A DNA stretch of 64,000 nt from Hymenobacter sp. APR13 (lineage in GTDB: Bacteria; Bacteroidota; Bacteroidia; Cytophagales; Hymenobacteraceae), in assembly GCF_000737515.1 (NCBI RefSeq), contig NZ_CP006587.1:4707001-4771000 (forward strand). Reading direction: 5' to 3'. The notes beneath the pieces were generated by a model. The model saw only the letters and a program-made list of their open reading frames with translations, made no database searches and was not told where the DNA came from. Position 1 is the stretch's first letter. Each line of letters starts with the position of its first letter. Made by a program: the position numbers and the translations under genes. Of the stretch, positions 45,330 to 53,160 are shown one piece after another.

Positions 45330-45355
45330 GGCTGCCGCCGGCGCGCTCCTGGCCC

Positions 45356-45367
45356 TGACAACAATCA
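45356..45367. promoter_or_regulatory. Crp/Fnr-type palindrome before the DUF2892 gene
   Basis: TGACAACAATCA, 79 nt before the start of the DUF2892 gene and just after the receiver-Crp stop codon. It is identical (as reverse complement) to the ccoI site, with matching flanks. Confidence 0.6.
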
Positions 45368-45445
45368 GGCGGACGGGTAACAGCAGTCATGGGCCGGCGC
45401 CGGCAGTTACCCCACCTTTGGGTGTCAACTAATCCTGGATCTGCC

Positions 45446-45652
45446 ATGCTTATTCGTCGAAACATGGGCACCGCCGACCGCGCCCTGCGGGTAGTAGCCG
45501 CCCTCACTGTCCTTGTCCTGTACCTGACCGGCTCGCTGAGCGGGCCGGTAGCCACCGGATTGCTCGTAGTGGCCGGTATCTTTGTGCTGACCAGCTTCGT
45601 GGGCTTCTGCCCGCTCTACAAGCCGTTCGGCATCAGCACCTGTTCCAGGTAA
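45446..45652 (+). CDS. DUF2892 (YgaP-like) membrane protein
   Basis: A 68-aa protein: MLIRRNMGTADRALRVVAAL, then TVLVLYLTGSLSGPVATGLL and FVLTSFVGFCPLYKPFGIST followed by CSR. This matches DUF2892, a two-helix inner-membrane domain found alone or fused to rhodanese (YgaP). The GFCPLYKPFGI segment with its Cys is the conserved end. Small DUF2892 proteins often sit near sulfur-transfer genes, as here next to the sulfur block. It has its own Crp-type site upstream. Confidence 0.88.
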   Translation: MLIRRNMGTADRALRVVAALTVLVLYLTGSLSGPVATGLLVVAGIFVLTSFVGFCPLYKPFGISTCSR

Positions 45653-45914
45653 GTCTGACGCCTCAATCAGCGCTAGCCTCTCGTACAAGCAGGCCCGCAG
45701 CACCGGCAAACGGTTGGCAAAGTAGCGCCCCGACTCCTGCCGCACCTGCTTCACCAGACCCGTAAAAGGGGGCTAAATCAGTAACAGCAGAATGGCGGAA
45801 GACAGCAGGCGGTACGCAGGGATTTAAGCGGGAAAAACGATGCATAATGAACACCCACCGACTGCACCACGGTCGGCCTGATGATCATAGTCCTGGCAGC
45901 CCAGGTGGGGGTAG
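45653..45914. other. intergenic region without recognisable gene
   Basis: About 260 nt between convergent genes. Short minus-strand frames exist but have no family resemblance, and no strong hairpin is visible. Confidence 0.35.
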
Positions 45915-47405
45915 CTAAAAGTCGTAGTTGAGAATTGCGTTCAACAGGTGCATGTGCACTTTGTTGACCTCGTAGCGGGCCTCGCCGTAGGTGCGGCCCA
46001 GCCGGCCTTTGTGCACGTACAGCAGCTGCCCGCGCAGGCCCCGGGCCCAGCTCCCGAAGGGGTAGCTCAGTGAAGCGTTCAACTGGGTGTAGGACGGCAT
46101 GCCGTACTTGTTGAGGCGGGCGTTGCGTACGTCGGGTAGGTAGTAGTGGCCGTAACCTGCCTCGGCTTTCAGGCCTGGCACCCGCCCCGGCGAATAGCCG
46201 GCCAGCAGGGCCCCGGCGTCCAGGCCGCCCACGCCCTCGTTCCGCTCGCGGGGCAGAACCGTGTAGAACGGCTCCCGGCCCCATTCGCGCGGAAACTGGA
46301 AGCGCCCAGTGCGGGTGACGCGGGTGTAGTTGGCGCTCAGGCTCCAGGGGCCCTGCTCATAGCCCAGGCGGGCGCTCAGGGCGTGAGCCTGCCGGCCGGG
46401 GGCGCTATAAGCCAGGCACGGATCGGGGTTGCCGCCCTGGCCCGCCGTGCACTGGTAGTGGTACTGCGCCCCGGCGCTCAGCTGGCCGGCCCCGGCCGGG
46501 CGGGCGCTGGTCAGCTCCGCGAAGCTGGCGGTGAACAGGTTGTGGGCGTAGTAGTGCCAGGCCTGGGCGGTGGTGCGCGGCCCCCAGCGGTGGCGCAAAC
46601 CCACCACGCCCAGGCCCCGGCTGCGCAGCCGGCCCGCGTAGGCGGCCCGCGGTCCGGCCTCGGTGACGCCCATCGGGTACAACCCCACCGAGCCGGCAAC
46701 CGAGGCCCAGTCCGTAGTGGAGCGCACACCCATTGCCGTGAGCCAGCCGGCCGTAAGGGTGGTGGCGGGCAGCTCGCGCACTTCCAGCCACATGCCCTGG
46801 GCGTAGCTCGGGCTCAGGCGGCCGTCCTGGGGGTTGAGCAGGGGCGTGGTCAGCAGCTGCCGGCCCAGCGTCAGGGTGGACTGCCGCCGGCGGTAGCGCA
46901 CAAACAGCTCCTCGGGCCGGCCCGTGAGGCGGCGGCGGCCGGGGTTGGCCACGTCAAAGAGCCCCACCTCGTAGCGGCTCACGGCCTGAGTGCGGGCATC
47001 CGGGGTGGTCAGGTCATTGGAAGCCAGGTTGGCCCAGAAAAAGCCGCCGGCTCCCAGCTGCAGGCCATGCAGCGGGGCCGTCTCAAACCGCGCCCCCGCT
47101 CCCAGACCGTTGGCATAGTAATCGGGGTAGTCGCCCCGGTTTAGGGTGGCCATGAAGTAGTTGCGCGCCCGGCCGTGCCAGCGACCCTTACCGAAGGCTT
47201 CGGCCAGGGTGCGGGCGCGCCCGGTATCGGCCGCCGGGGGCGGCGGCGCGTACGGCCGGGTCCGGTCGCCGCCGGTGGTCGGCAGGGTAGGGGCGGGGCG
47301 GGCCTGCTGGGCCCGGCCGGCTAATGGCAGCAGCAGGCCCAGCCCAATCAGGGCCCGGGCCACCAGCCGCCGGCCGGCCGGAGTAAGTGCGGGGCTGGTC
47401 TGCAT
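45915..47405 (-). CDS. OprD/alginate-export-like outer-membrane porin
   Basis: A 496-aa outer-membrane protein with a signal peptide (RALIGLGLLLPLAGRAQQAR), a proline-rich linker and a barrel. RARNYFMATLNRGDYPDYYA followed by LGAGARFETAPLHGLQLGAG, and VRYRRRQSTLTLGRQLLTTP with LLNPQDGRLSPSYAQGMWLE, are like OprD-type substrate-specific porins; it ends in LLNAILNYDF, with a terminal Phe as expected for barrel insertion. It is the last gene of a minus-strand group with the YeeE genes, so it may admit thiosulfate or related anions (inference). A GTG at 47408 is an alternative start. Confidence 0.75.
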   Translation of the reverse strand: MQTSPALTPAGRRLVARALIGLGLLLPLAGRAQQARPAPTLPTTGGDRTRPYAPPPPAADTGRARTLAEAFGKGRWHGRARNYFMATLNRGDYPDYYANGLGAGARFETAPLHGLQLGAGGFFWANLASNDLTTPDARTQAVSRYEVGLFDVANPGRRRLTGRPEELFVRYRRRQSTLTLGRQLLTTPLLNPQDGRLSPSYAQGMWLEVRELPATTLTAGWLTAMGVRSTTDWASVAGSVGLYPMGVTEAGPRAAYAGRLRSRGLGVVGLRHRWGPRTTAQAWHYYAHNLFTASFAELTSARPAGAGQLSAGAQYHYQCTAGQGGNPDPCLAYSAPGRQAHALSARLGYEQGPWSLSANYTRVTRTGRFQFPREWGREPFYTVLPRERNEGVGGLDAGALLAGYSPGRVPGLKAEAGYGHYYLPDVRNARLNKYGMPSYTQLNASLSYPFGSWARGLRGQLLYVHKGRLGRTYGEARYEVNKVHMHLLNAILNYDF

Positions 47406-47430
47406 CACGGTACGCCGCCGTTGCCGGGAG

Positions 47431-47841
47431 CTACAGGGGCAGCCGCTCGCGCAGGGCGCTGTAGGTCCAGGTGCCGGCCAGGGCGGCCAGAATCAGCACG
47501 GCGGCCGAGGCCACGCCGCTGCCCAGCTGCGCGAACAGCGGGCCCGGGCAGGCGCCGGTCAGGGCCCAGCCCAGCCCGAAGATGGTGCCCCCGATCCAGG
47601 TGCCGTGGTTGAATTTCTTGTCGGCAATGCGAATGGGCTCGCCGTCCAGGCTTTTGAGGTGGTTGCGCTTGATGAGCTGAATGGACAGCATGCCCACCAC
47701 AATGGCCGAGCCGATGACCCCGTACATGTGGAAGGCCTGGAAGCGGAACATCTCCTGGATGCGGAACCAGCTGATGACTTCGCTCTTGGTGAGGATGATG
47801 CCGAACAACACGCCCAGCACCAGGTATTTCAGATTTTTCAT
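47431..47841 (-). CDS. YeeE/YedE-family half transporter (second half, DUF6691 type)
   Basis: A 136-aa membrane protein with four helices: YLVLGVLFGIILTKSEVISW, MYGVIGSAIVVGMLSIQLIK, and the conserved GGTIFGLGWALTGACPGPLF with its Cys and AQLGSG. The GW.ltGaCPGp motif marks the family of thiosulfate/sulfur-compound importers (TsuA-like, PmpA/PmpB). It pairs with the other half at 48494-49054, from which it is separated by a methyltransferase gene. Together they would make one full-length YeeE-like transporter. Confidence 0.88.
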   Translation of the reverse strand: MKNLKYLVLGVLFGIILTKSEVISWFRIQEMFRFQAFHMYGVIGSAIVVGMLSIQLIKRNHLKSLDGEPIRIADKKFNHGTWIGGTIFGLGWALTGACPGPLFAQLGSGVASAAVLILAALAGTWTYSALRERLPL

Positions 47842-47864
47842 GTGAAGTAGCAGAAGAAAAGAAG

Positions 47865-48482
47865 TTAAGGGCGGGTCGCCAGCAGGCGCACAACCCGGGC
47901 CGGGCCGGCGTGAAAGGCGCCCTCGTGCAGCACCACGGCCGCTTCCTGGTTGTACAGCACGCGCAGCGCGGCAAAGTCACTGGCCAGATCAGCCAGTTCG
48001 TAGAGCAGCTCGGCGGCCTTGGGCCCGCCCGAAGACAAGCCCAGTTGGCGGGGGCTAAAGGCCTCCAGCATCAGGTGGCCGCCCGGGGCCAGGCTGGCGG
48101 CCGCCGCCGCGTGCACGGCCCAGCGGGCCATGGGCGGCAGGTGCGCGTAGATCAGCCCGATGGCATCGTAGGCGCCGGGCTGCTGCCAGCTCAGGGCCAT
48201 CAGGTCGGTTACCTGGTAGTCCAGGTGCACGCCCTGCGCCACAGCCAGGCGCTGGGCTTTGGCCCGGGCCTCGTGGCTGAAGTCCATGGCCGTGACCTGC
48301 CAGCCCTGGCGGGCGGCGTATACGGCGTTGCGGCCCTCACCCTCGGCCAGCAGCAGCAGGCGGCCAGGCGGCAATCTGTTCAGCTGCTGACGGAAGTAGG
48401 CGTTGGGCTCGGTGCCATAGGCGTACTGCTCGCTTTCGTAGCGGGCATCCCAGAACTCGACGGGCAGCGAAGAGGCGCTCAT
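47865..48482 (-). CDS. class I SAM-dependent methyltransferase
   Basis: A 205-aa soluble methyltransferase: FWDARYESEQYAYGTEPNAY at the N terminus, the SAM-binding LLLLAEGEGRNAVYAARQGW (motif I, E/DxGxGxG variant), VTAMDFSHEARAKAQRLAVA, and APGGHLMLEAFSPRQLGLSS. The opening WdaRY....YGt.PN.f pattern is that of tellurite/thiopurine-type methyltransferases (TehB-like). Here it lies between two halves of a sulfur-compound transporter, so a sulfur or selenium compound is a reasonable substrate, though this is only inference. Confidence 0.85.
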   Translation of the reverse strand: MSASSLPVEFWDARYESEQYAYGTEPNAYFRQQLNRLPPGRLLLLAEGEGRNAVYAARQGWQVTAMDFSHEARAKAQRLAVAQGVHLDYQVTDLMALSWQQPGAYDAIGLIYAHLPPMARWAVHAAAAASLAPGGHLMLEAFSPRQLGLSSGGPKAAELLYELADLASDFAALRVLYNQEAAVVLHEGAFHAGPARVVRLLATRP

Positions 48483-48493
48483 GGCAAGGGGAA

Positions 48494-49054
48494 TTAGAAC
48501 ATCATCGGGTAGAACACCCACGTCATGAGCAGGCCGCCCGCGAAAAAGCCGATGACGGCTACCAAGGACACCCACTGCAGGTTGGAGAGGCCCGAAATGG
48601 CGTGGCCCGAGGTGCAGCCCCCGGCGTAGCGCGTGCCGAATCCCACCAGAAAGCCGCCCAGCACCAGAAACACCCAGCCTTTCCAGTTTGCCAGGTTTTC
48701 CAGGGCAAACAGCTCCCTGGGCAGCAAACCCGAGAAGTCGGTCAGACCCATCTGGGCCTTCAGGTCGCGCACGGTTTCGGCCGAAATGGCAATGGTGTCG
48801 GGGTGGCCCAGCAGCTGGTAGCCTACGTAGCCGCCCAGGCCGATGCCGAGCACAAACCACAGGTTCCAGATTTCGGCGCGCCAGTTGTAATTCAGAAACG
48901 GAATGCCCGCGGGCACGCAGGCCGCGCACACGTGGCGCAGCGAGGAGCTGATGCCCAGGGCCTTGTTGCCCACCAGCAGCAGGGCCGGTACCGTCAGGCC
49001 AATCAGCGGGCCGGCCACGTACCAGGGCCAGGGCTGACGAAGTAATTCCAGCAT
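48494..49054 (-). CDS. YeeE/YedE-family half transporter (first half)
   Basis: A 186-aa membrane protein with about five helices ([80 protein letters not shown]). It carries the family's [20 protein letters not shown] motif and a CAACVPAG segment, whose cysteines in related thiosulfate transporters relay the substrate through the pore. Gene order here is first half, methyltransferase, second half. The hairpin at 49090-49120 separates it from the rhodanese gene upstream. Confidence 0.88.
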   Translation of the reverse strand: MLELLRQPWPWYVAGPLIGLTVPALLLVGNKALGISSSLRHVCAACVPAGIPFLNYNWRAEIWNLWFVLGIGLGGYVGYQLLGHPDTIAISAETVRDLKAQMGLTDFSGLLPRELFALENLANWKGWVFLVLGGFLVGFGTRYAGGCTSGHAISGLSNLQWVSLVAVIGFFAGGLLMTWVFYPMMF

Positions 49055-49089
49055 AAAAAGCGGATCAGAAGAAAAGTGGGGAAACGAAA

Positions 49090-49120
49090 GCCCGGCCGGC
49101 AGCAGGGCCGCCGGCCGGGC
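49090..49120 (-). terminator. hairpin after the rhodanese gene
   Basis: GCCCGGCCGGC (49090-49100) pairs perfectly with GCCGGCCGGGC (49110-49120), followed in the transcript by CUUUCGUUUCCC. It ends the TauE, CstB-like, rhodanese transcript, or weakens read-through to the YeeE genes. Confidence 0.65.
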
Positions 49121-49151
49121 AGCTTAACAGGTAGTAGGCCGGGCCAGCAGC

Positions 49152-49490
49152 CTAGCGCACCAGCGCGTGGGGCCAGTCGAGCACGCCGCCCAGCAGGTTG
49201 GCCACGTCGGAGAAGCCGGCTTTGGTAAGCTGGCCGGCGGCGCTGGCCGAACGGGCTCCGCTGCGGCAGTACACGCAGACGGGCAGGGTTTTGTCCAGCA
49301 TGGCCACGCGGCGGGCGAAGTCGGGCGCCGTCACGTCGATGTTCAGGGCCCCGGGCAGGTGGCCGCCGGCAAACTCGTCGGGGCGGCGTACGTCCAGCAG
49401 CAGGGCGCCGGGCTGGCGCAGGCTCTCGGCAAATTGCGCGGGCGTCAGGTTGCGGTAGGCGGGAGTGGAGAATTTCAAAAAGTCAAACAT
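49152..49490 (-). CDS. single-domain rhodanese
   Basis: A 112-aa cytosolic sulfurtransferase. LTPAQFAESLRQPGALLLDV, RRPDEFAGGHLPGALNIDVT and the active-site loop LPVCVYCRSGARSASAAGQL, where CRSGARS holds the catalytic Cys that carries persulfide. A second Cys two residues before (CVYC) might form a disulfide or a second persulfide site. It follows the CstB-like gene after 48 nt in the same direction and would take or give sulfane sulfur in the same pathway. Confidence 0.92.
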   Translation of the reverse strand: MFDFLKFSTPAYRNLTPAQFAESLRQPGALLLDVRRPDEFAGGHLPGALNIDVTAPDFARRVAMLDKTLPVCVYCRSGARSASAAGQLTKAGFSDVANLLGGVLDWPHALVR

Positions 49491-49538
49491 GGTAGTTGCA
49501 GCGTAGAAACAGGAGGGAAGGGGCGCGCAGCGCGGGCC

Positions 49539-50897
49539 CTAGTGGGCGGCCGCTGCGGATTGAAACGACTTCACGGCCTCGCCCAGGTCGTACACCGTAG
49601 CCTCCTCGGGCAGCGCGTCGGCCACGATGCTGGAGCCCGCCGCCGAGCGGTAGCCGCCGGCGCAGTGCACCACCACGGGCTTGCCGGAGGGGATTTCAGA
49701 AGCCCGCTCCCGCAGCTCGGGCAGCGGAATGCTCAGGGCCCCGGCAAAAATGGGCTCGTCGCGGTGCTCGGTGGCAGCGCGGATGTCCACGATGGTGTAC
49801 TGCCCGGGGTGTTGGCGGAAAGCGTCCACATCCAGCTGAGGGATCGTGGCCTCGGTCGCCGGAGTACCCACCAGCGCGCCTTTAATCAGGGCTTCGTACC
49901 CGATTTTAGCCGTTTTCTGAATCAGGTCCTCGAGCGTGGCCTCGTCGGCGGCAATCAGGTAGAACCGCTCCTCGGGGCCTACAATCGAGCCCAGCCAGGT
50001 TTCAAACTTGCCGCCCTGCTGGATGTTGATGGCGCCTTCCACGTGTCCGCGCTTGAACTCGGTTTCTGGGCGCGAGTCGATAACGACCACGCCGGCCTCC
50101 AGCTCGGTGCCGGCCGCCAGGCGGGGCACCTGCTGCACGCTGGGGGCGTAGGCGGGCGCGCCGGCTTTGTTGAGGGCCACGTCGTAGCCGAAGTATTTGG
50201 GAATGAAGGGCTGGTCCTGGAGCAGCTCGCGCACGAACTCCTCCTCGCTCATGTCCCGCAGCATGGGGTTGCCGAACTTCTCGTCGGCGATGGTGCTGCT
50301 GTTGGCCCCGCTCAGGGCTTTACCGCAGAGGCTGCCCGCGCCGTGGGCCGGGTACACCAGCACGGTGCCGGCCAGGGGCATCAGCTTGTCGCGCAGCGAG
50401 TAGTACATCTGCCGGGCCAGCTCCTCGCGCTTGGCGGTCATGTTGCCGGCCTTCTCGCGCAGGTCGGGCCGCCCCACGTCGCCGATAAAGAGCGTATCGC
50501 CGGTGAACACGGCCTCGTCCTTCCCCTCGCGGCTCACCACGATGCTGATGGAGTCGGGCGAGTGGCCGGGCGTGTTCAGGGCCCGGAACGTGAGCTTACC
50601 CACCGTGAACTCCTGGCCCTCGTCGAAGGCCTCGTGGGCGTAATCGGCCCCCAGCAGCCGGCTCACGCGGATGACGGCGCCGGTGGCCTGGGCAATTTCC
50701 AGGTGGCTGCTCACGAAGTCGGCGTGGGGGTGAGTTTCGATGACGCTCACAATCCTGGCGTCGTGGGCTTTGGCGTAGTTGTAGTATTGCTGCGGGTCGC
50801 GGGCGGGGTCGATGAGCACGATTTCGCGGGCGCACTCGCTCAGGATGGCGTAGGAAAAGTGGGCCAGGCCCTTGTCTTCAAACTGTTCGATTTTCAT
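49539..50897 (-). CDS. MBL-fold persulfide dioxygenase fused to rhodanese domains (CstB-like)
   Basis: A 452-aa cytosolic enzyme in three parts. Residues 1-230 are a metallo-beta-lactamase fold of the ETHE1 type: VIETHPHADFVSSHLEIAQA (metal-binding His/Asp), NTPGHSPDSISIVV and FTGDTLFIGDVGRPDLRE. Residues 255-345 are a rhodanese-like domain without catalytic Cys (VVVIDSRPETEFKRGHVEGA, FYLIAADE). Residues 355-452 are a complete rhodanese with VVVHCAGGYRSAAGSSIVAD. The MBL, pseudo-rhodanese, rhodanese order is that of CstB, which oxidises persulfides to thiosulfate. TauE and rhodanese neighbours agree with this. Confidence 0.9.
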   Translation of the reverse strand: MKIEQFEDKGLAHFSYAILSECAREIVLIDPARDPQQYYNYAKAHDARIVSVIETHPHADFVSSHLEIAQATGAVIRVSRLLGADYAHEAFDEGQEFTVGKLTFRALNTPGHSPDSISIVVSREGKDEAVFTGDTLFIGDVGRPDLREKAGNMTAKREELARQMYYSLRDKLMPLAGTVLVYPAHGAGSLCGKALSGANSSTIADEKFGNPMLRDMSEEEFVRELLQDQPFIPKYFGYDVALNKAGAPAYAPSVQQVPRLAAGTELEAGVVVIDSRPETEFKRGHVEGAINIQQGGKFETWLGSIVGPEERFYLIAADEATLEDLIQKTAKIGYEALIKGALVGTPATEATIPQLDVDAFRQHPGQYTIVDIRAATEHRDEPIFAGALSIPLPELRERASEIPSGKPVVVHCAGGYRSAAGSSIVADALPEEATVYDLGEAVKSFQSAAAAH

Positions 50898-50976
50898 GAC
50901 GGCAAACGGTTGAAAAAGCGGTGAAGGAGAAAGCAGAGAAAAGCAGGAATTCAGCTATGCCGAAAGCAGCGAGAAC

Positions 50977-51795
50977 CTACCCGTGGCGGAACACCAGTTC
51001 GCGCAGCAGAATAAACGTGCCCATGGCCAGCGTGAACCAGCCAAAGGCCGGCTTAAGCTTGGCGCCCGGAATGAAGCGGGCCAGGTAGGTGCCCAGCACG
51101 ATGCCCACCAGGGCAAAGGCCAGAAAGCCCAGCAGGAACGACCAGGCAATGGGCGTGCCGGCGCTCAAGTCGCCGGTAAAGCCGATGAGCGAGTTCAGGG
51201 CAATGATGGCCAAAGAGGTGCCCACGGCCAGCTTCATGGGCAGGCGCGCGCCCAGCACCAGGGCCGGAATAATCAGAAAGCCGCCGCCCGCGCCCACAAA
51301 GCCCGTGAGCGTGCCCACCACCAGCCCGATACCCAGAACAAGCGGGTAGTTCAGCGGAGCCCGGTGGCCCAGCTCGTGGTCGAGCACCTCTTCGGCCTGC
51401 TTGCTGCGGATCATGGACGTGGCGGCCACTACCATCAGCACGGCAAAGGCCACCAGCACCAGCAGGTCCTTGGTGACCGTGAGGCCGCCCACCGTGAACA
51501 GCTCGTGCGGAATGGCCGGCATCAGCAGCTTGCGCACTGCAAACACGGCCGCCAGCGAAGGCAGCAGAAACACCAGCGCCGTGGGAATGGACACCAGCCC
51601 CTTGCGGAAGTAACCCGTAGCCCCCACCACCGAGGTGGAGCCCACTACGAATAGCGAGTAGGCCGTGCTCAGCACCGGGCTCACGCCCATCAGGTACACC
51701 AGCACCGGCACCGTGAGGATGGAGCCGCCACCGCCCATAATGCCCAGAGAAAGCCCGATGAAGATGGCCGCGAAGTAACCGAGAGTAGGAAGCAT
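50977..51795 (-). CDS. sulfite exporter TauE/SafE family protein
   Basis: A 272-aa membrane protein of about eight helices. The N terminus, GYFAAIFIGLSLGIMGGGGS followed by ILTVPVLVYLMGVSP, and the repeat LVVGTLTGFVGAGGGFLIIP with ALVLGARLPMKLAVGTSL, are the two glycine-rich TauE repeats. It probably exports sulfite, sulfoacetate or thiosulfate made by the CstB-like enzyme encoded 79 nt downstream. It is the first gene of that operon, with one copy of the 20-bp operator 27 nt upstream of its start. Confidence 0.9.
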   Translation of the reverse strand: MLPTLGYFAAIFIGLSLGIMGGGGSILTVPVLVYLMGVSPVLSTAYSLFVVGSTSVVGATGYFRKGLVSIPTALVFLLPSLAAVFAVRKLLMPAIPHELFTVGGLTVTKDLLVLVAFAVLMVVAATSMIRSKQAEEVLDHELGHRAPLNYPLVLGIGLVVGTLTGFVGAGGGFLIIPALVLGARLPMKLAVGTSLAIIALNSLIGFTGDLSAGTPIAWSFLLGFLAFALVGIVLGTYLARFIPGAKLKPAFGWFTLAMGTFILLRELVFRHG

Positions 51796-51821
51796 GCAGG
51801 AACAGGTGAACGTATGTAATT

Positions 51822-51841
51822 ATGAAGGGTTGTTCATGTAT
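51822..51841. promoter_or_regulatory. ArsR-type operator before the tauE operon
   Basis: ATGAAGGGTTGTTCATGTAT, 27 nt upstream of the tauE start. It shares ATGA-N3-TTGTTCAT-R-TAT with the sites at 52199-52218 and 52341-52360; the ATGA/TTCAT arms make it a loose palindrome. Confidence 0.7.
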
Positions 51842-51865
51842 TGCGGTAAAAAAAAGGCTGCCTTC

Positions 51866-52183
51866 CTACAGGAAGGTGCAGCCGGCCAGGCACTGAATCA
51901 CGTCCACCACTTCGCGCATTTTCAGCGAGTAGAAGATGTTTTTGCCTTCGCGGTGGGAGCTGAGAATTCCCTTGAGCTTCATGCCCGTGAGGTGGTGCGA
52001 GGTAAGACTTTGCTCGGAGCCCAGTTGCTCGCAGATGTCCGTTACCGAGAGGCTTTGCTGGTTGGCCAGCAGCTGCACAATGGCAATGCGCGTCGGATGA
52101 GCCGTGGTCTTCAGAATAAAAGCCACCTTCTCCATCTTCTCAGTGGTCAGGTTCAGGTCGGTGGCGGCGGTCGTCGGGCTCAT
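51866..52183 (-). CDS. ArsR-family repressor, probable persulfide/thiol sensor
   Basis: A 105-aa winged-helix protein: KVAFILKTTAHPTRIAIVQL, LANQQSLSVTDICEQLGSEQ, SLTSHHLTGMKLKGILSSHR and EGKNIFYSLKMREVVDVIQC. The recognition helix region SLTSHHLTGM is typical of ArsR/SmtB. No ELCVCDL arsenic site is present; instead there is one Cys in the helix before the recognition helix (C52) and two near the C terminus (CLAGC), the general layout of the SqrR/BigR persulfide sensors. With persulfide dioxygenase, rhodanese and TauE genes adjacent, sensing of sulfane sulfur is likely (inference). An operator copy lies 16 nt upstream of its start. Confidence 0.85.
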   Translation of the reverse strand: MSPTTAATDLNLTTEKMEKVAFILKTTAHPTRIAIVQLLANQQSLSVTDICEQLGSEQSLTSHHLTGMKLKGILSSHREGKNIFYSLKMREVVDVIQCLAGCTFL

Positions 52184-52198
52184 ATCGTAGGCAAATGT

Positions 52199-52218
52199 AT
52201 GATCATTTGTTCATGTAT
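52199..52218. promoter_or_regulatory. ArsR-type operator before the arsR gene
   Basis: ATGATCATTTGTTCATGTAT, 16 nt upstream of the repressor's start codon, suitable for autorepression. It is the second of three related copies. Confidence 0.7.
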
Positions 52219-52340
52219 ACAAGCAGGCCTGTAGAATTGTTCCCGTTTGGCGCTCACGCGGGGCATAGCTGCGGGGGCGGGGCGGGGTAGCCGCCGGGCC
52301 GCCGGGGCGGGTCAGCCGCCGCGCCGCTGGTTTGTGTTAG

Positions 52341-52360
52341 ATATATGAACAAATTTTCAT
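52341..52360. promoter_or_regulatory. ArsR-type operator before the TlpA-like gene
   Basis: ATATATGAACAAATTTTCAT, the same motif in reverse orientation (complement ATGAAAATTTGTTCATATAT), 35 nt before the start of the plus-strand thioredoxin-like gene. Confidence 0.7.
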
Positions 52361-52394
52361 TTGATTGCGGTTACAGTTCCACACTCCCTGCCCC

Positions 52395-52997
52395 ATGACC
52401 CGTTCCACCTTCACCCAGTGGCTGCCGCTGGCTTTGTTTGCCCTCATTCTGTTCACGCCGCTACGCAAGCCGGTGCTCGGCACGCTGCAGCGCGGCTTGC
52501 TGGCCACGGGCCTGTGGCGCGCCGACGTGCCGGTGGCCCCGGCCGTTACGCCCGGGGTGCTTACGGGCGGGGCCGCCTACCCGCACAACCTTGCGCTGAC
52601 CACGCCCGACGGCAAGGCCGTCAACCTGCGCGAGCTGCAGGGCAAGGTGGTATTCGTGAACCTGTGGGCCAGCTGGTGTCCGCCCTGCGTGGCCGAGATG
52701 CCCGGCATTCACGCCCTCTATAAGAAGATGGACCCCAGGAAGGTGGCTTTCGTGATGATTTCACTCGACGAAAACCCCGCCAAGGCCCAGGCCATGCTCA
52801 AGCGCCAGGGCTACACCTTTCCGGTGTACTTCCCCGCCGGCCCGCTAGCCCCACCCTTTGATTCCAATTCCATTCCGTCCACGGTGATTCTGGACCCGGA
52901 CGGGCAGGTAGCGGCCCGCCACGACGGCATGGCCGAGTACGACACGCCCGAATTCAAGGCGGCCCTGGACGATCTGGCCAAGCGGGTGAAAATGTAG
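52395..52997 (+). CDS. TlpA-like membrane-anchored thiol-disulfide reductase
   Basis: A 200-aa protein with an N-terminal anchor (TQWLPLALFALILFTPLRKP) and a periplasmic thioredoxin domain: LQGKVVFVNLWASWCPPCVA with the WCPPC active site, VAFVMISLDENPAKAQAMLK, and the cis-proline in NSIPSTVILDPDGQVAARHD. The insert and fold are of the TlpA/ResA class. It is divergent from the arsR gene and carries its own operator copy, so it belongs to the same sulfur regulon, perhaps reducing persulfidated periplasmic proteins (inference). Start ATG at 52395. Confidence 0.9.
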   Translation: MTRSTFTQWLPLALFALILFTPLRKPVLGTLQRGLLATGLWRADVPVAPAVTPGVLTGGAAYPHNLALTTPDGKAVNLRELQGKVVFVNLWASWCPPCVAEMPGIHALYKKMDPRKVAFVMISLDENPAKAQAMLKRQGYTFPVYFPAGPLAPPFDSNSIPSTVILDPDGQVAARHDGMAEYDTPEFKAALDDLAKRVKM

Positions 52998-53160
52998 CTG
53001 TTTGCCGCGCGCGACCTGCCCCAAACCTGGCAGCTTCCTGTGGGAGGCTACCCGGTTTGCGATAGCAGATGCGGGCCGGGCGTTGAAAGTGGGTACTTTA
53101 TCCCAGAATTTCCTTTCCCGTTAAGGACAGCTCGCGCATCCCCTGGGTATTTACCTGCCA

